Source: Prolixibacter sp. SD074
Lineage (GTDB): Bacteria > Bacteroidota > Bacteroidia > Bacteroidales > Prolixibacteraceae
Assembly: GCF_009617895.1 (NCBI RefSeq)
Contig: NZ_BLAW01000001.1
Coordinates: 3,711,001 to 3,775,000, forward strand
Length of the DNA stretch: 64,000 nucleotides
Reading direction: 5' to 3'
Shown piece after piece: positions 8,634 to 17,176 of this stretch. The translations under genes were made by a program, and so were the position numbers. Each line of letters opens with the position of its first letter. The stretch's first letter is position 1. The notes below the pieces were generated by a model. The model was not told the DNA's origin, made no database searches, and saw only the letters and a program-made list of their open reading frames with translations.

Positions 8634-9632
8634 ATGAGACCCCAGATACGCTCCCTCTTCATTGCTTTTATCATGTTATTGGCCGGCATTGCAGCCCGGG
8701 GCGACGAAGCGCACCGAATGACGCGGCAACAATATATTAATCGTTATGCGAAGGTGGCAATTGCAGAAATGAATCGGTTTCATATTCCGGCCAGTATAAC
8801 GATGGCGCAGGGGTGCCTTGAATCGGGGGATGGAAATTCTTCGTTAGCGCGTGATGCAAACAATCACTTTGGCATAAAATGCAATAACGGTTGGATCGGG
8901 AAAAGAGTGAGGCACGATGATGATTCGCGGAGGGAGTGCTTTAGAAAATACAAATCGGCGTGGGAATCTTATCGCGATCATTCGCTTTTCCTCCGGAACA
9001 ATGTGCGTTATGCGTCATTGTTCAAACTGAATATTACCGATTATAAAGGATGGGCGAGAGGATTGAGGAAGGCAGGATACGCTACAGATCCGCGTTATCC
9101 CGAGCGGTTGATCCGAATCATCGAACAGTACCGGCTTTATGATTTGGATAAAAACTATGATGGGAAAAATGAGGCTGTCGCAACATCCGGAAATGAGCAA
9201 CCTGGTTACAGCGATCGGACACCTGGTAAGGGGAATAACCGCATCGATCATTTCTCCATTGATTTGTCAGATAGTCAGTCGGCTGTTGAGCGTAACGGCG
9301 CTAAATCGATTCGAGCCCGTAAAGGTGACACGTATGAAGAGCTGGCCGCGGAATATGGTTTGAAAGAATGGGAAATCTTCCATTACAACGATACCGGGAA
9401 AGGGCACGAACCTGCCGGGTCATCGATTGTCTATCTTGAAATGAAATCCGGTCGTGCAGCCAGAGGAAATAATTATCATATCGCACTGGCTGGTGAAACC
9501 ATGTGGCAGATTTCGCAGCAATATGGCATCCGTCTGAAATCGTTGTACCGCAAAAACCGGATGAAACAAGGCGATGAACCGAAGCCAGGACAACAAATCT
9601 GGTTGAGGAAGAAAAAGCCCCGCAGGCGTTAA
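8634..9632 (+). CDS. Secreted glucosaminidase with two LysM domains
   Basis: Peptidoglycan hydrolase exported to the periplasm. ATG 8634 gives MRPQIRSLFIAFIMLLAGIAARG, a clear signal peptide; the frame opens earlier (8541) but those codons lack this character. Residues about 30-165 are a GH73-like glucosaminidase with the catalytic Glu in MAQGCLESGDGNSSLA followed by NNHFGIKC. Two LysM repeats follow (RARKGDTYEELAAEYGL and HIALAGETMWQISQQYGI), binding peptidoglycan. A possible -7 element TATTTTTG lies at 8610-8617. The C-terminus is strongly basic (RKKKPRRR). It converges with fmt, ten bases apart. Confidence 0.9.
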   Translation: MRPQIRSLFIAFIMLLAGIAARGDEAHRMTRQQYINRYAKVAIAEMNRFHIPASITMAQGCLESGDGNSSLARDANNHFGIKCNNGWIGKRVRHDDDSRRECFRKYKSAWESYRDHSLFLRNNVRYASLFKLNITDYKGWARGLRKAGYATDPRYPERLIRIIEQYRLYDLDKNYDGKNEAVATSGNEQPGYSDRTPGKGNNRIDHFSIDLSDSQSAVERNGAKSIRARKGDTYEELAAEYGLKEWEIFHYNDTGKGHEPAGSSIVYLEMKSGRAARGNNYHIALAGETMWQISQQYGIRLKSLYRKNRMKQGDEPKPGQQIWLRKKKPRRR

Positions 9633-9641
9633 TGGTTGCTT

Positions 9642-10616
9642 TTAGATAGCGTGGAAATGTTCTGCATTTTGGAAGCCGCGGAGAAAGTCTTCCACCTTCA
9701 TGCGTTTTTTCCCGGCCATTTGTAATTCAGTAATGCAGATAAAACCATCCTGGCAGGCAATTTTTAATTCCGTTCGATTGGGTACGATGACCGTACCCGG
9801 AGCTCCGGCATTGTCATCTTTCTCAAAACGTGCCCGATAAATTTTAATCTGGATTTCCTTCTTTCGGCCATTTTCCCGGAAAACGGTCCATGAAGCCGGG
9901 TACGGGCTGAGCCCCCGGATGAGATTGTGAATTTGTGCTCCGGGCTTACACCAGTCGATATGGCAATCGTCTTTAAAAATTTTGGGAGCAGGTTTTACTG
10001 CTGTTCCGCGTGCAATAAGGACATCCTGGGCAATGCCTTTGGCTGTACCTTCTGCTATTGCATCAACTGTTTTTAGGACTAACCGGGCACCGGCCCCCAT
10101 TAGTTTATCGTGTAAATCACCCACCGTTTCGTCGGGGCCAATGGGAACTTTTTCCTGGAAAAGAATATTGCCGGTATCAATTTCGTGTTTGAGCAGGAAG
10201 GTGGAAACTCCGCTCTCCGTTTCGCCGTTAATAACCGCCCAGTTTAAAGGAGCAGCTCCCCGATATTGTGGTAATAGCGATGCATGTAGGTTAAAGGTTC
10301 CCATGGGAGGCATGCTCCATACGATCTCGGGAAGCATCCGAAAAGCAACGACTACCTGCAAATCGGCCTTCCATGATTTAAGTTCTTCAATAAAAACCGG
10401 GCCCTTTAGTTTTCCGGGTTGCAATACCGGTAAATTTTGAGACATAGCGTACTGTTTTACCGCGGACATATGCATTTTTCGTCCCCGGCCCGAAGGCTTA
10501 TCCTGAGTGGTAATAACACCAATAACATTGTAACCGTTTTCTACAAGCGCCTTTAAACTCTCAACGGCAAAATCGGGTGTGCCCATAAAAACAATACGAA
10601 TGTCTTTACCTTGCAT
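9642..10616 (-). CDS. fmt: Methionyl-tRNA formyltransferase
   Basis: Formylates initiator Met-tRNA using 10-formyl-THF, needed for bacterial translation initiation. The 324-residue protein has the N-terminal transferase domain (IVFMGTPDFAVESL, QDKPSGRGRK) with the catalytic Asn-His-Asp set in FNLHASLLPQYRGAAPLNWA and HEIDTGNIL, then the C-terminal OB-like tRNA domain. It lies 57 bases downstream of the DUF5522 gene on the same strand and is probably cotranscribed with it. Confidence 0.97.
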   Translation of the reverse strand: MQGKDIRIVFMGTPDFAVESLKALVENGYNVIGVITTQDKPSGRGRKMHMSAVKQYAMSQNLPVLQPGKLKGPVFIEELKSWKADLQVVVAFRMLPEIVWSMPPMGTFNLHASLLPQYRGAAPLNWAVINGETESGVSTFLLKHEIDTGNILFQEKVPIGPDETVGDLHDKLMGAGARLVLKTVDAIAEGTAKGIAQDVLIARGTAVKPAPKIFKDDCHIDWCKPGAQIHNLIRGLSPYPASWTVFRENGRKKEIQIKIYRARFEKDDNAGAPGTVIVPNRTELKIACQDGFICITELQMAGKKRMKVEDFLRGFQNAEHFHAI

Positions 10617-10673
10617 AATCTTCTGTTTGTATGTTTATTATTATTTGACTCTTTTTCAGGACAGAAAATGAGT

Positions 10674-10862
10674 CTATTCCCTTAAACTGCGATTTCCTTT
10701 TTGGGCTTTTGGAAAATAGGGACAATGCCTGCATCCGTTACCGCAGCAGTAACCACGTTCTCTCAGGTATTTTTCCGTCATTACCCGGTAACCTTCTTTG
10801 GTTAGATAGTAATCTTCACCGTCCTGTAAATTATCGCTGTATTCTATATCATCCCACATCAT
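10674..10862 (-). CDS. Small DUF5522 protein (cysteine-rich)
   Basis: A 62-residue protein with the DUF5522 hallmark YCCGNGCRHCPY near the C-terminus after a GYRVMTEKYLRERG segment. Four closely spaced cysteines and a His suggest metal binding, but the function is unknown. The first two codons are both ATG. It precedes fmt on the same strand. A strong hairpin with a T run stands 18 bases upstream of its start, described separately. Confidence 0.8.
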   Translation of the reverse strand: MMWDDIEYSDNLQDGEDYYLTKEGYRVMTEKYLRERGYCCGNGCRHCPYFPKAQKGNRSLRE

Positions 10863-10880
10863 GTTGCTTCAAAAGTATGC

Positions 10881-10923
10881 AAAAAAGTTTCCCTGAAAGA
10901 TGGGAGAAAATTTTCAGGGAAAC
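10881..10923 (-). terminator. Terminator-like hairpin in the leader of the DUF5522-fmt unit
   Basis: Perfect 12-bp inverted repeat GTTTCCCTGAAA / TTTCAGGGAAAC with a 13-base loop, followed on the minus strand by six T, ending 18 bases before the DUF5522 start codon. The upstream ribBA gene has its own terminator, so this hairpin sits in the 5' leader and could act as an attenuator. Between it and the ribBA terminator (10924-11138) are a quasi-palindrome TAGGTCTAAACTAAACCTA (10943-10961) and AT-rich promoter-like sequence, but no gene. Confidence 0.55.
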
Positions 10924-11138
10924 CTTAAAAAGACAGAAAAATTAGGTCTAAACTAAACCTAAACCAACCTAAATCCTCATTAATAAAGTTACCCCGATTA
11001 TTTTCCCTTGTCAAATATTATATAGAACAAACAATTGTCAAAAGGTACGTTGCGCATCCCATTCATCCCTGTTTTGTTGATTTTTAATAATATGTTTATA
11101 AAAACAGAAACGAGCGGCAGAAAGGACCCGGATGAGAT

Positions 11139-11163
11139 AAAAAAGGAGGCTTAACCTCCTTTT
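11139..11163 (-). terminator. Terminator of ribBA
   Basis: AAAAGGAGG / CCTCCTTTT stem with a 5-base loop and T run on the minus strand, directly after the ribBA stop codon. Confidence 0.75.
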
Positions 11164-11171
11164 ACATATTG

Positions 11172-12410
11172 TTATTCTTTGGTATGATCACCGTAATTGA
11201 AACGCTTCAGAGAATGCCCCATGCGATCCCGTTTGGTTTTCATATAAAACTCGTTAAACTGATTCGGTTTTACTTCAATCGGAACGGTATCCACAACTTT
11301 CAATCCATAGCCTTCTAATCCGACACGTTTTACGGGATTGTTTGTTATTAGCCGCATTTTTTCAATGCCTAAGCTGCGGATGATTTGTGCGCCGACACCG
11401 TAATCACGTTCATCCGGATCGAAGCCTAAATGAACATTGGCATCAACGGTATCGAGGCCTTCTTCCTGCAGTTTGTAGGCTTTGATTTTATTCATCAGGC
11501 CAATGCCGCGGCCTTCTTGTTGGATATATACAATGGCTCCCTGGCCTTCCTTTTCGATGAGCTCCATTGACTTGTGCAACTGGTCGCCGCACTCGCAACG
11601 AAGCGAACCGAAAATATCACCTGTGGCACAAGAAGAATGTACCCGCACCATAACGGGTTCACCGGGTTTCCATTTTCCTTTTAGCAAGGCCATATGTTCC
11701 ACTCCATTTGATTTCTGCCGGAAGGGAATAAGCCTGAAATCGCCAAATGCGGTGGGCAGATGCACTTCTTCACCTCGTTCGATGAGACTCTCGGTTTGAA
11801 GCCGGTAGGCAATCAGGTCGGCGATACTGATGATCTTCAGATCGAATTTTGCCGCGATTTTCATTAACTGAGGAAGACGCGCCATGGTGCCATCTTCGTT
11901 CATGATTTCGACCAACACCCCAGCTGACTGCAAGCCTGCCATTCGGGCCAGATCAACAGCTGCTTCAGTATGTCCGGAACGGCGTAATACACCACGGTTT
12001 TTCGCTTTCAGCGGAAAGATGTGCCCGGGACGCCCTAAATCTTCGGGGCGGGTATTTGGATCGGCCAGCAAACGAATGGTTGCTGCCCGGTCATGAGCTG
12101 AAATTCCGGTCGTTACACCTGGAACAACAGCATCAACCGATACCGTAAAGGGTGTTTCGTGCAGAGAAGTATTTTTCCCAACCATCATTCCCAGTTCCAA
12201 TTCATTGCATCGCTCTTCTGTAATGGGAGCACAAATGAGTCCTCGTCCCTCAGTGGCCATGAAGTTGACCATTTCAGGCGTTATTTTTTCTGCGGCAGCA
12301 ATAAAGTCACCTTCATTTTCACGATCTTCATCATCTACCACAATCACAAATTTTCCGTTACGGATATCGTGTATTGCTTCGTCGATGGAATTGAGTTTAA
12401 TGTCTGTCAT
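11172..12410 (-). CDS. ribBA: Bifunctional 3,4-dihydroxy-2-butanone-4-phosphate synthase / GTP cyclohydrolase II
   Basis: Supplies both precursors of riboflavin: ribulose-5-phosphate to dihydroxybutanone phosphate, and GTP to the pyrimidine intermediate. The 412-residue fusion has RibB at the N-terminus ([41 protein letters not shown]) and RibA from about residue 205 with the zinc cysteines in [20 protein letters not shown] and QEGRGIGL. No FMN riboswitch is visible in the 43 bases upstream. It is the last gene of a minus-strand series after lptF-like, GT4 and GT2 genes, an unusual companion set. Confidence 0.97.
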   Translation of the reverse strand: MTDIKLNSIDEAIHDIRNGKFVIVVDDEDRENEGDFIAAAEKITPEMVNFMATEGRGLICAPITEERCNELELGMMVGKNTSLHETPFTVSVDAVVPGVTTGISAHDRAATIRLLADPNTRPEDLGRPGHIFPLKAKNRGVLRRSGHTEAAVDLARMAGLQSAGVLVEIMNEDGTMARLPQLMKIAAKFDLKIISIADLIAYRLQTESLIERGEEVHLPTAFGDFRLIPFRQKSNGVEHMALLKGKWKPGEPVMVRVHSSCATGDIFGSLRCECGDQLHKSMELIEKEGQGAIVYIQQEGRGIGLMNKIKAYKLQEEGLDTVDANVHLGFDPDERDYGVGAQIIRSLGIEKMRLITNNPVKRVGLEGYGLKVVDTVPIEVKPNQFNEFYMKTKRDRMGHSLKRFNYGDHTKE

Positions 12411-12453
12411 TTTTTTATTTTTTCGAAAGCCAGAAATACTTTCGAGCGCAAAA

Positions 12454-13674
12454 TTAAGAAAATCCTTCGTGGAATGAGCCTGAGCGTTGGGCCTTTTCCC
12501 ATAATACCGTCTGCTTACCCAATAAATACCTGATAAAACCGGGAAAATAGGCGAAATTCATTAGCGTGAAATAATACGGAGCGAAGAACCAGCCTGACCG
12601 AATATTATTTCTTTGCAATAGGTATCCAAAGAGTGCGAACAAGTAAAAAATAACTTGCAAAATAGTTGCGGCCTGATAAACGGAAAGTCCGGCAACCGAC
12701 GGTTGTATTGACAGATACAAACCGGAAAAAAAGAGAAGTGGTAATGAAACAGGAGCCAGGGTCCAGCGAAGAACTTTATGAGAAAAGTACTGGAAAGAGA
12801 GCCTGCCATACCTGAATGGATTTAAAAGTTCCGGTAACCGGGCAATGGACTGGTAAGCTCCGGCAGCAATTCTCACTTTGCGTTTCATCTCTTCCCGGGC
12901 ATTGGAGGATGCAAACTCGGTAGCCTGGGCATCTTGTGCGTAAGCAATCCGGTAACCCTTCATCGCGGTTCGCATGGACAGGATGAAATCATCCAATAAA
13001 GTATCTTTCTCGAGCTCGGAATAAAGCTCGGTTCTGAGGGCAAAAATTTCGCCGGCAGCGCCAATCGTGCTGTAAAACCGGCTGTCGAGTTTCTTTAGCC
13101 ACGATTCGATTCGCCAGTACAAGCCTTCTCCGGCTGCAACCGGCGTAGAGGAGTTATCATTTGCAATTCTTTTTTCGCCGGCAACACAACCAACTTTTGG
13201 ATGACGGAATTCACGGACAATGGCCCGAACCGTTCCTTTGGATAAAAGGGTATTGCAGTCGGTAAACACAACAATCGGGGCTTTGACAAATGCTATTCCC
13301 CGGTTGAGAGCATCTGCTTTTCCCTTACGTTCCGGTTCATGAAATACTTCTACTTGCGGATAGGTGGCTGCGATGTCAGGTGTGTCGTCGGTCGAGCCAT
13401 CCGTTACCCAAATCAACCGTAACTTCTCATTGGGATAATCAAGCGCCAGCGAGTTTTCTATTTTTTGTCTTACGTGAGTACGCTCATTATAAGCGGTGAC
13501 AAAAAGACAGACATCCGGATCCGGAGAATCGCTCTCTGAATATGAAAACTTTTCTTTTTTGTTAAATAATTGTCGAATTTCCAGGATCATCCAAAGGAAA
13601 ATGCCGTATCCGCCAAATGAATAGAAAATAATGAATGCACAGAAACAGAATACAAGAACGGCGACATCAGACAT
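12454..13674 (-). CDS. Membrane glycosyltransferase family 2
   Basis: A 406-residue processive-type GT2 with an N-terminal membrane anchor ([24 protein letters not shown]), a GT-A catalytic domain ([45 protein letters not shown]) and C-terminal helices (about 310-400). The [14 protein letters not shown] motif is typical of Bacteroidota enzymes resembling hyaluronan or poly-N-acetylglucosamine synthases. ATG 13674 is chosen because it gives [11 protein letters not shown] and overlaps the stop of the upstream glycosyltransferase gene by 8 bases, indicating translational coupling. Product sugar unknown. Confidence 0.88.
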   Translation of the reverse strand: MSDVAVLVFCFCAFIIFYSFGGYGIFLWMILEIRQLFNKKEKFSYSESDSPDPDVCLFVTAYNERTHVRQKIENSLALDYPNEKLRLIWVTDGSTDDTPDIAATYPQVEVFHEPERKGKADALNRGIAFVKAPIVVFTDCNTLLSKGTVRAIVREFRHPKVGCVAGEKRIANDNSSTPVAAGEGLYWRIESWLKKLDSRFYSTIGAAGEIFALRTELYSELEKDTLLDDFILSMRTAMKGYRIAYAQDAQATEFASSNAREEMKRKVRIAAGAYQSIARLPELLNPFRYGRLSFQYFSHKVLRWTLAPVSLPLLFFSGLYLSIQPSVAGLSVYQAATILQVIFYLFALFGYLLQRNNIRSGWFFAPYYFTLMNFAYFPGFIRYLLGKQTVLWEKAQRSGSFHEGFS

Positions 13675-14878
13675 GGTGCACCTCCTTTTGTTTATCCAGA
13701 AATTGGAGAAATGGGACAACTGTTTTGTCGTATCGGTAGTGTTCGGAAGCAAATCTGAACGCTTCATTCCCCAATTGTTGGATGCGACCGGAAGAGTCGA
13801 GTAATTGCATCACCGAATTGGCAAAATTCTCCGGGGTATCGGCTATGAGCAATTCATTCCCCGGTTGTACCGGAATTCCCTCGGCTCCGATGCTGGTGGT
13901 TACAATTGCTTTTCCCATTGTCAGGCCTTCCAGGATTTTCACGCGGACGCCACTTCCCGAAAGTAGCGGTACGATGAGGATGCTTCGGTTCGAAATAAAT
14001 TCATGCGCATTTTCAATCTCACCCGGGAATTGAATGCCCGGATGGTTCAGGTATTTGCTGAATCCGGCAGGCGCGTTTCGCCCACCTACCCAAAATTGGC
14101 TCTTCGGATGGTTGGAATGAATTTGTGGCCAGCAATTTTCTACAAACCACTTCAATCCAATTTGGTTGGGGATCCAATCGAGAGCGCCAAGAAAGCCAAT
14201 CGATAATGGGAGGGTCAGTTCACCAGCTGGTTTTTCTTCGATAGTAAAACCAGGCTGCATAACAATTGCCGGTTTTTGATTGCCCAATTCGTTGAGTTTT
14301 TCCTTGTCTCGTTCCGTTACCGTGGAAAGGATGTCATACTGATTCAGGAAACCGATTTCAGCTTTGCGCAACCGGAGGGCCATATTTTTCAGGTAGAACC
14401 GCTTGAATCCTTTTTCAACCTCAGCTGTCCGTTCCCAAATTTCATGCTCCACATTGTGGGCCCGGAGAATGATTTGGGCCCGTGAATATTTCCGGATTAC
14501 CGGGATGTAAGGACAGAGATAAAGCCCCTCAAGTTGGATGAAATCGAAGGATTCTTCCTGTAAGATAGTGATTAATTGTTTTTTGAAAATTGACGAAACG
14601 AAGCGCTCAAGGATGTATGCTTTTGTCGAGAATAACCAATTAATAGCCAGTTGGGGTATTCTAATATTGGTGTTGGCATCCACTAATTTAAATTTAATTT
14701 TTGATGTAAGAGCAGGTGGCAGTTCGCTTTCGTGAATGTGGTGTTTTGGGGTATTCATGGCCAGTAGGGTAACCTGGTGTCCGTTATCCGCATAACCTTC
14801 CAGGATATTCAAAATACCGATGGCTCCACCATCTTTTCTTGGGAATGGTACTTTATTGGCCAGCGAGAGGATTTTCAT
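13667..14878 (-). CDS. Glycosyltransferase family 4
   Basis: A 403-residue GT-B enzyme starting MKILSLANKVPFPRKDGG. It has the N-terminal acceptor domain with RAHNVEHEIWER and the C-terminal nucleotide-sugar domain: IGFLGALDWIPNQ, PLLSGSGVRVKILEGLTMGKAIVTTSIGAEGI, the E(x7)E-like region of GT4. Likely cytosolic, building a cell-surface polysaccharide. The chosen ATG lies 26 bases inside the end of the LptF-like gene and the gene overlaps the GT2 gene downstream, so all three are coupled. Confidence 0.88.
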   Translation of the reverse strand: MKILSLANKVPFPRKDGGAIGILNILEGYADNGHQVTLLAMNTPKHHIHESELPPALTSKIKFKLVDANTNIRIPQLAINWLFSTKAYILERFVSSIFKKQLITILQEESFDFIQLEGLYLCPYIPVIRKYSRAQIILRAHNVEHEIWERTAEVEKGFKRFYLKNMALRLRKAEIGFLNQYDILSTVTERDKEKLNELGNQKPAIVMQPGFTIEEKPAGELTLPLSIGFLGALDWIPNQIGLKWFVENCWPQIHSNHPKSQFWVGGRNAPAGFSKYLNHPGIQFPGEIENAHEFISNRSILIVPLLSGSGVRVKILEGLTMGKAIVTTSIGAEGIPVQPGNELLIADTPENFANSVMQLLDSSGRIQQLGNEAFRFASEHYRYDKTVVPFLQFLDKQKEVHHV

Positions 14879-16361
14879 GTTGTTTAGGCTCTTCCCCGTC
14901 ATCCTTTTTTTTCTTTTTTTTGAACGGATTCAGTTTCCGGAAGATTTCAGCATAAGCATTTATATTGAGAATGACAGAGTCATTGGCAGCTTTATAAGTA
15001 AGAAAAATGCCGGCAGGCAGAAACAACAGCGATGAGAACCACATGCCTTCCCAAATATGTCCAACACCTTCGCGCGACATCTTTTCACCGGTCATGGAGA
15101 TGATGTAATAGAAAATGAAGAGGACGATGGAGATAACGAGCGGCATTCCCAGTCCGCCTTTCCGGATAATCGCTCCCAATGGAGCTCCAATAAAGAAGAA
15201 GATGAGACATGCCAGCGAAAGCGTGAACTTCCGATGCCATTCGACCCAATATTTATTCAACCATTTGGTACGAAGATCCAGGTCATCTTTGGCCTGCTGA
15301 AGTGAACGTTTGTTGGAACGGGCATTTCGGAGTGCCTGGCTAACAATGTCCATTTTTACGTTCCTGTTCATGTGGTTCAGCATGCTGTCGACGTCAACAT
15401 ATTCGTCCATCTTTAACCTGGACGTGACGGAACTGTCGGTTCGCGCATACGAAACCACTTCGCGGGTAAGCGGCGGTAAATAGTTTAGCTTAACAGAGAA
15501 ATCAGTCCTTCGTTTGTCCAGATCCTTTGCCATGGAATCGGCACTTGACGACAGTTGGCGCAAACTAAGGGCCTTGTAGAAATTGCCAACCGAGCTTTCG
15601 TCTTTTCGCTTGAAATCCATTCCTTTTATAGGAGTTATCAGAACTTCTTTGCTGAATTTGTCCCGCCGAAATGGATATTCGTTATTGCGGCGGCGCGAAT
15701 TCGGTTCCTGGTCGGTATATGCTTCGCCTGAGAAAAGCGTCAGCACCATAAATTTCTTGTCTTCACTCATCTTCATGACACCTGAATCTGCCACGGTGAC
15801 GGAGGTATTTCCTTCATTTTTTGTGTGATCGTAGATCATGATATTGTAGAGCTTGTCAGTTTTTTTTGATTTTCGGCCGACTTTAATGGAGTAACCATCT
15901 ATTTCGTTTGAGAATACGCCGTCTTTGACAATCAACTCGGGTTTCTGGTAACGAATGCTGAGCAGCAACGCAGCAAATTTGCGGTTGGTGACCGGCATAA
16001 TATCATTGGCAAAATAGAACGCAAAGAGGCTGACAAAAACGCTCAAAAATATCAGTGGTCTCATAATGCGGGTCAGTGAAATACCCGCTGCTTTCATCGC
16101 AAGCAACTCGTTATTCTCACCTAAATTCCCAAAAGTCATAATCGAAGCGAGGAGCATGGAAAGAGGTAAGGCCAATGGAATCAGACTGGAGATGGCATAA
16201 AGCATTAATTCGGCAATGACCTCGCCATCCAATCCTTTACCTACAAATTCGTCCAGGTACGTCCACAAAAATTGCATGAGGAGGACGAAAACCGTGATAA
16301 AAAAAGTCATGAAAAACGGTCCGATGAACCGGTTTATCATATATTTATAAAGTTGCTTCAT
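14853..16361 (-). CDS. LptF/LptG-family permease
   Basis: Inner-membrane component of the LptB2FG exporter that extracts lipopolysaccharide toward the outer membrane. The 502-residue protein has three N-terminal helices (MINRFIGPFFMTFFITVF; LMLYAISSLIPLALPLSMLLASI; LIFLSVFVSLFAFYFAND), a large periplasmic beta domain (about 120-370) and three C-terminal helices containing IGAPLGAIIRKGGLGMP. The MTFGNLGENNELLAMKAAGISL segment is the coupling-helix region. Bacteroidota carry several YjgP/YjgQ paralogues, so LptF and LptG cannot be separated. It begins the series with two glycosyltransferases. Confidence 0.93.
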   Translation of the reverse strand: MKQLYKYMINRFIGPFFMTFFITVFVLLMQFLWTYLDEFVGKGLDGEVIAELMLYAISSLIPLALPLSMLLASIMTFGNLGENNELLAMKAAGISLTRIMRPLIFLSVFVSLFAFYFANDIMPVTNRKFAALLLSIRYQKPELIVKDGVFSNEIDGYSIKVGRKSKKTDKLYNIMIYDHTKNEGNTSVTVADSGVMKMSEDKKFMVLTLFSGEAYTDQEPNSRRRNNEYPFRRDKFSKEVLITPIKGMDFKRKDESSVGNFYKALSLRQLSSSADSMAKDLDKRRTDFSVKLNYLPPLTREVVSYARTDSSVTSRLKMDEYVDVDSMLNHMNRNVKMDIVSQALRNARSNKRSLQQAKDDLDLRTKWLNKYWVEWHRKFTLSLACLIFFFIGAPLGAIIRKGGLGMPLVISIVLFIFYYIISMTGEKMSREGVGHIWEGMWFSSLLFLPAGIFLTYKAANDSVILNINAYAEIFRKLNPFKKKKKKDDGEEPKQHENPLAGQ

Positions 16362-16430
16362 GAACGTTATAAGTCATAATCTGAAACCTTCACAAAGCTA
16401 ATGTATTTTTGGGATTTTGAACAAATGATA

Positions 16431-16802
16431 TTAGGAGCCGAGTGCATGTTTCAGCTCAGTAATTTGGGAGTTCCAGAGATCTTTGGCATCGTCGATTTCG
16501 TCTTCTTCAACAAAATCAGTAATAACCAACGAAACATCACCCGTTAGTTCATCGCGGGCAACTTTGAATTCAAAGTAGCAATCTTCATCACAGTCTGTCC
16601 AGCGGAACCGGACCATATCATTTTGCCGGCTGCCAATCATTTCGGCTTCCTGCTCGGTACTGTCCCAAACAAATGTGTATGTTTTCCCTCGCACAGTCAC
16701 ATTATCGGCAAACCATTCTGATAATCCCGAAGCGGTACTTAATCGGCTAAATAAAACGGAAGGAGATGATTTGAAATTATATTCGAGCTGAAGTTTCTTC
16801 AT
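16431..16802 (-). CDS. START-like (SRPBCC/AHSA1-type) domain protein
   Basis: A 123-residue single-domain protein: MKKLQLEYNFKSSPSVLFSRLSTASGLSEWFADNVTV, VRFRWTDCDEDCYFEFKV, LVITDFVEEDEIDDAKDLW. This is the compact START-like family of Bacteroidota, a hydrophobic-pocket fold whose ligand is unknown. ATG 16802 is preferred to the upstream frame opening because of family resemblance. It lies 69 bases upstream of the LptF-like gene on the same strand. Confidence 0.85.
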   Translation of the reverse strand: MKKLQLEYNFKSSPSVLFSRLSTASGLSEWFADNVTVRGKTYTFVWDSTEQEAEMIGSRQNDMVRFRWTDCDEDCYFEFKVARDELTGDVSLVITDFVEEDEIDDAKDLWNSQITELKHALGS

Positions 16803-16936
16803 TGTGGTTTTATTGAACGTAAGTAAAGTTATCAAGTGGGATAACATTTTACTGCAAAGTAGTAAATTATTCCAGTTTGGCAATCACCAGCGGGATCTGT
16901 TGGCTGAAAAAAACGTCAAAAATTTGAGCAAAGCAG

Positions 16937-16966
16937 TTGACAGGTGACGGAAACATATTATATTTG
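16937..16966 (+). promoter_or_regulatory. Promoter of tRNA-Met
   Basis: TTG at 16937-16939, 19 bases, then TATATTTG at 16959-16966: a full match to the Bacteroidota sigma-A (SigABfr) consensus TTG / TAnnTTTG. The tRNA begins about 21 bases later. Confidence 0.7.
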
Positions 16967-16987
16967 CACCCGCAATCGCGAAAAAAT

Positions 16988-17061
16988 GGCGAGGTAGCTC
17001 AGCTGGTTAGAGCGCATGATTCATAATCATGAGGTCGCCGGTTCAAGCCCGGCTCTCGCTA
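16988..17061 (+). tRNA. tRNA-Met (CAT)
   Basis: A 74-nt cloverleaf: acceptor GGCGAGG pairs with TCTCGCT, D arm AGCTCAGCTGGTTAGAGC, anticodon arm CATGA-TTCATAA-TCATG with anticodon CAT, T arm CCGG-TTCAAGC-CCGG, discriminator A. Length and D arm fit elongator methionine; a CAT tRNA modified to read isoleucine AUA cannot be fully excluded. CCA is not encoded. Confidence 0.95.
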
Positions 17062-17063
17062 CT

Positions 17064-17098
17064 AAGGCCTGAAAGTAATTACTTGCAGGCCTTTTTCT
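17064..17098 (+). terminator. Terminator after tRNA-Met
   Basis: AAGGCCTG / CAGGCCTT stem with a 13-base loop and T-rich tail, directly after the tRNA. Confidence 0.8.
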
Positions 17099-17176
17099 TT
17101 ACTGAAGATGGATGGCTTTAGGCCGTAAGCTTTTGGCTGGTTTCATCCCGGGGCTTAAATTTGCATAAGCGTTCGA

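Noticed and set aside
12411-12453. FMN riboswitch in front of ribBA
   Set aside because: Only 43 bases separate ribBA from the preceding gene, too short for the aptamer, and no conserved core is visible.
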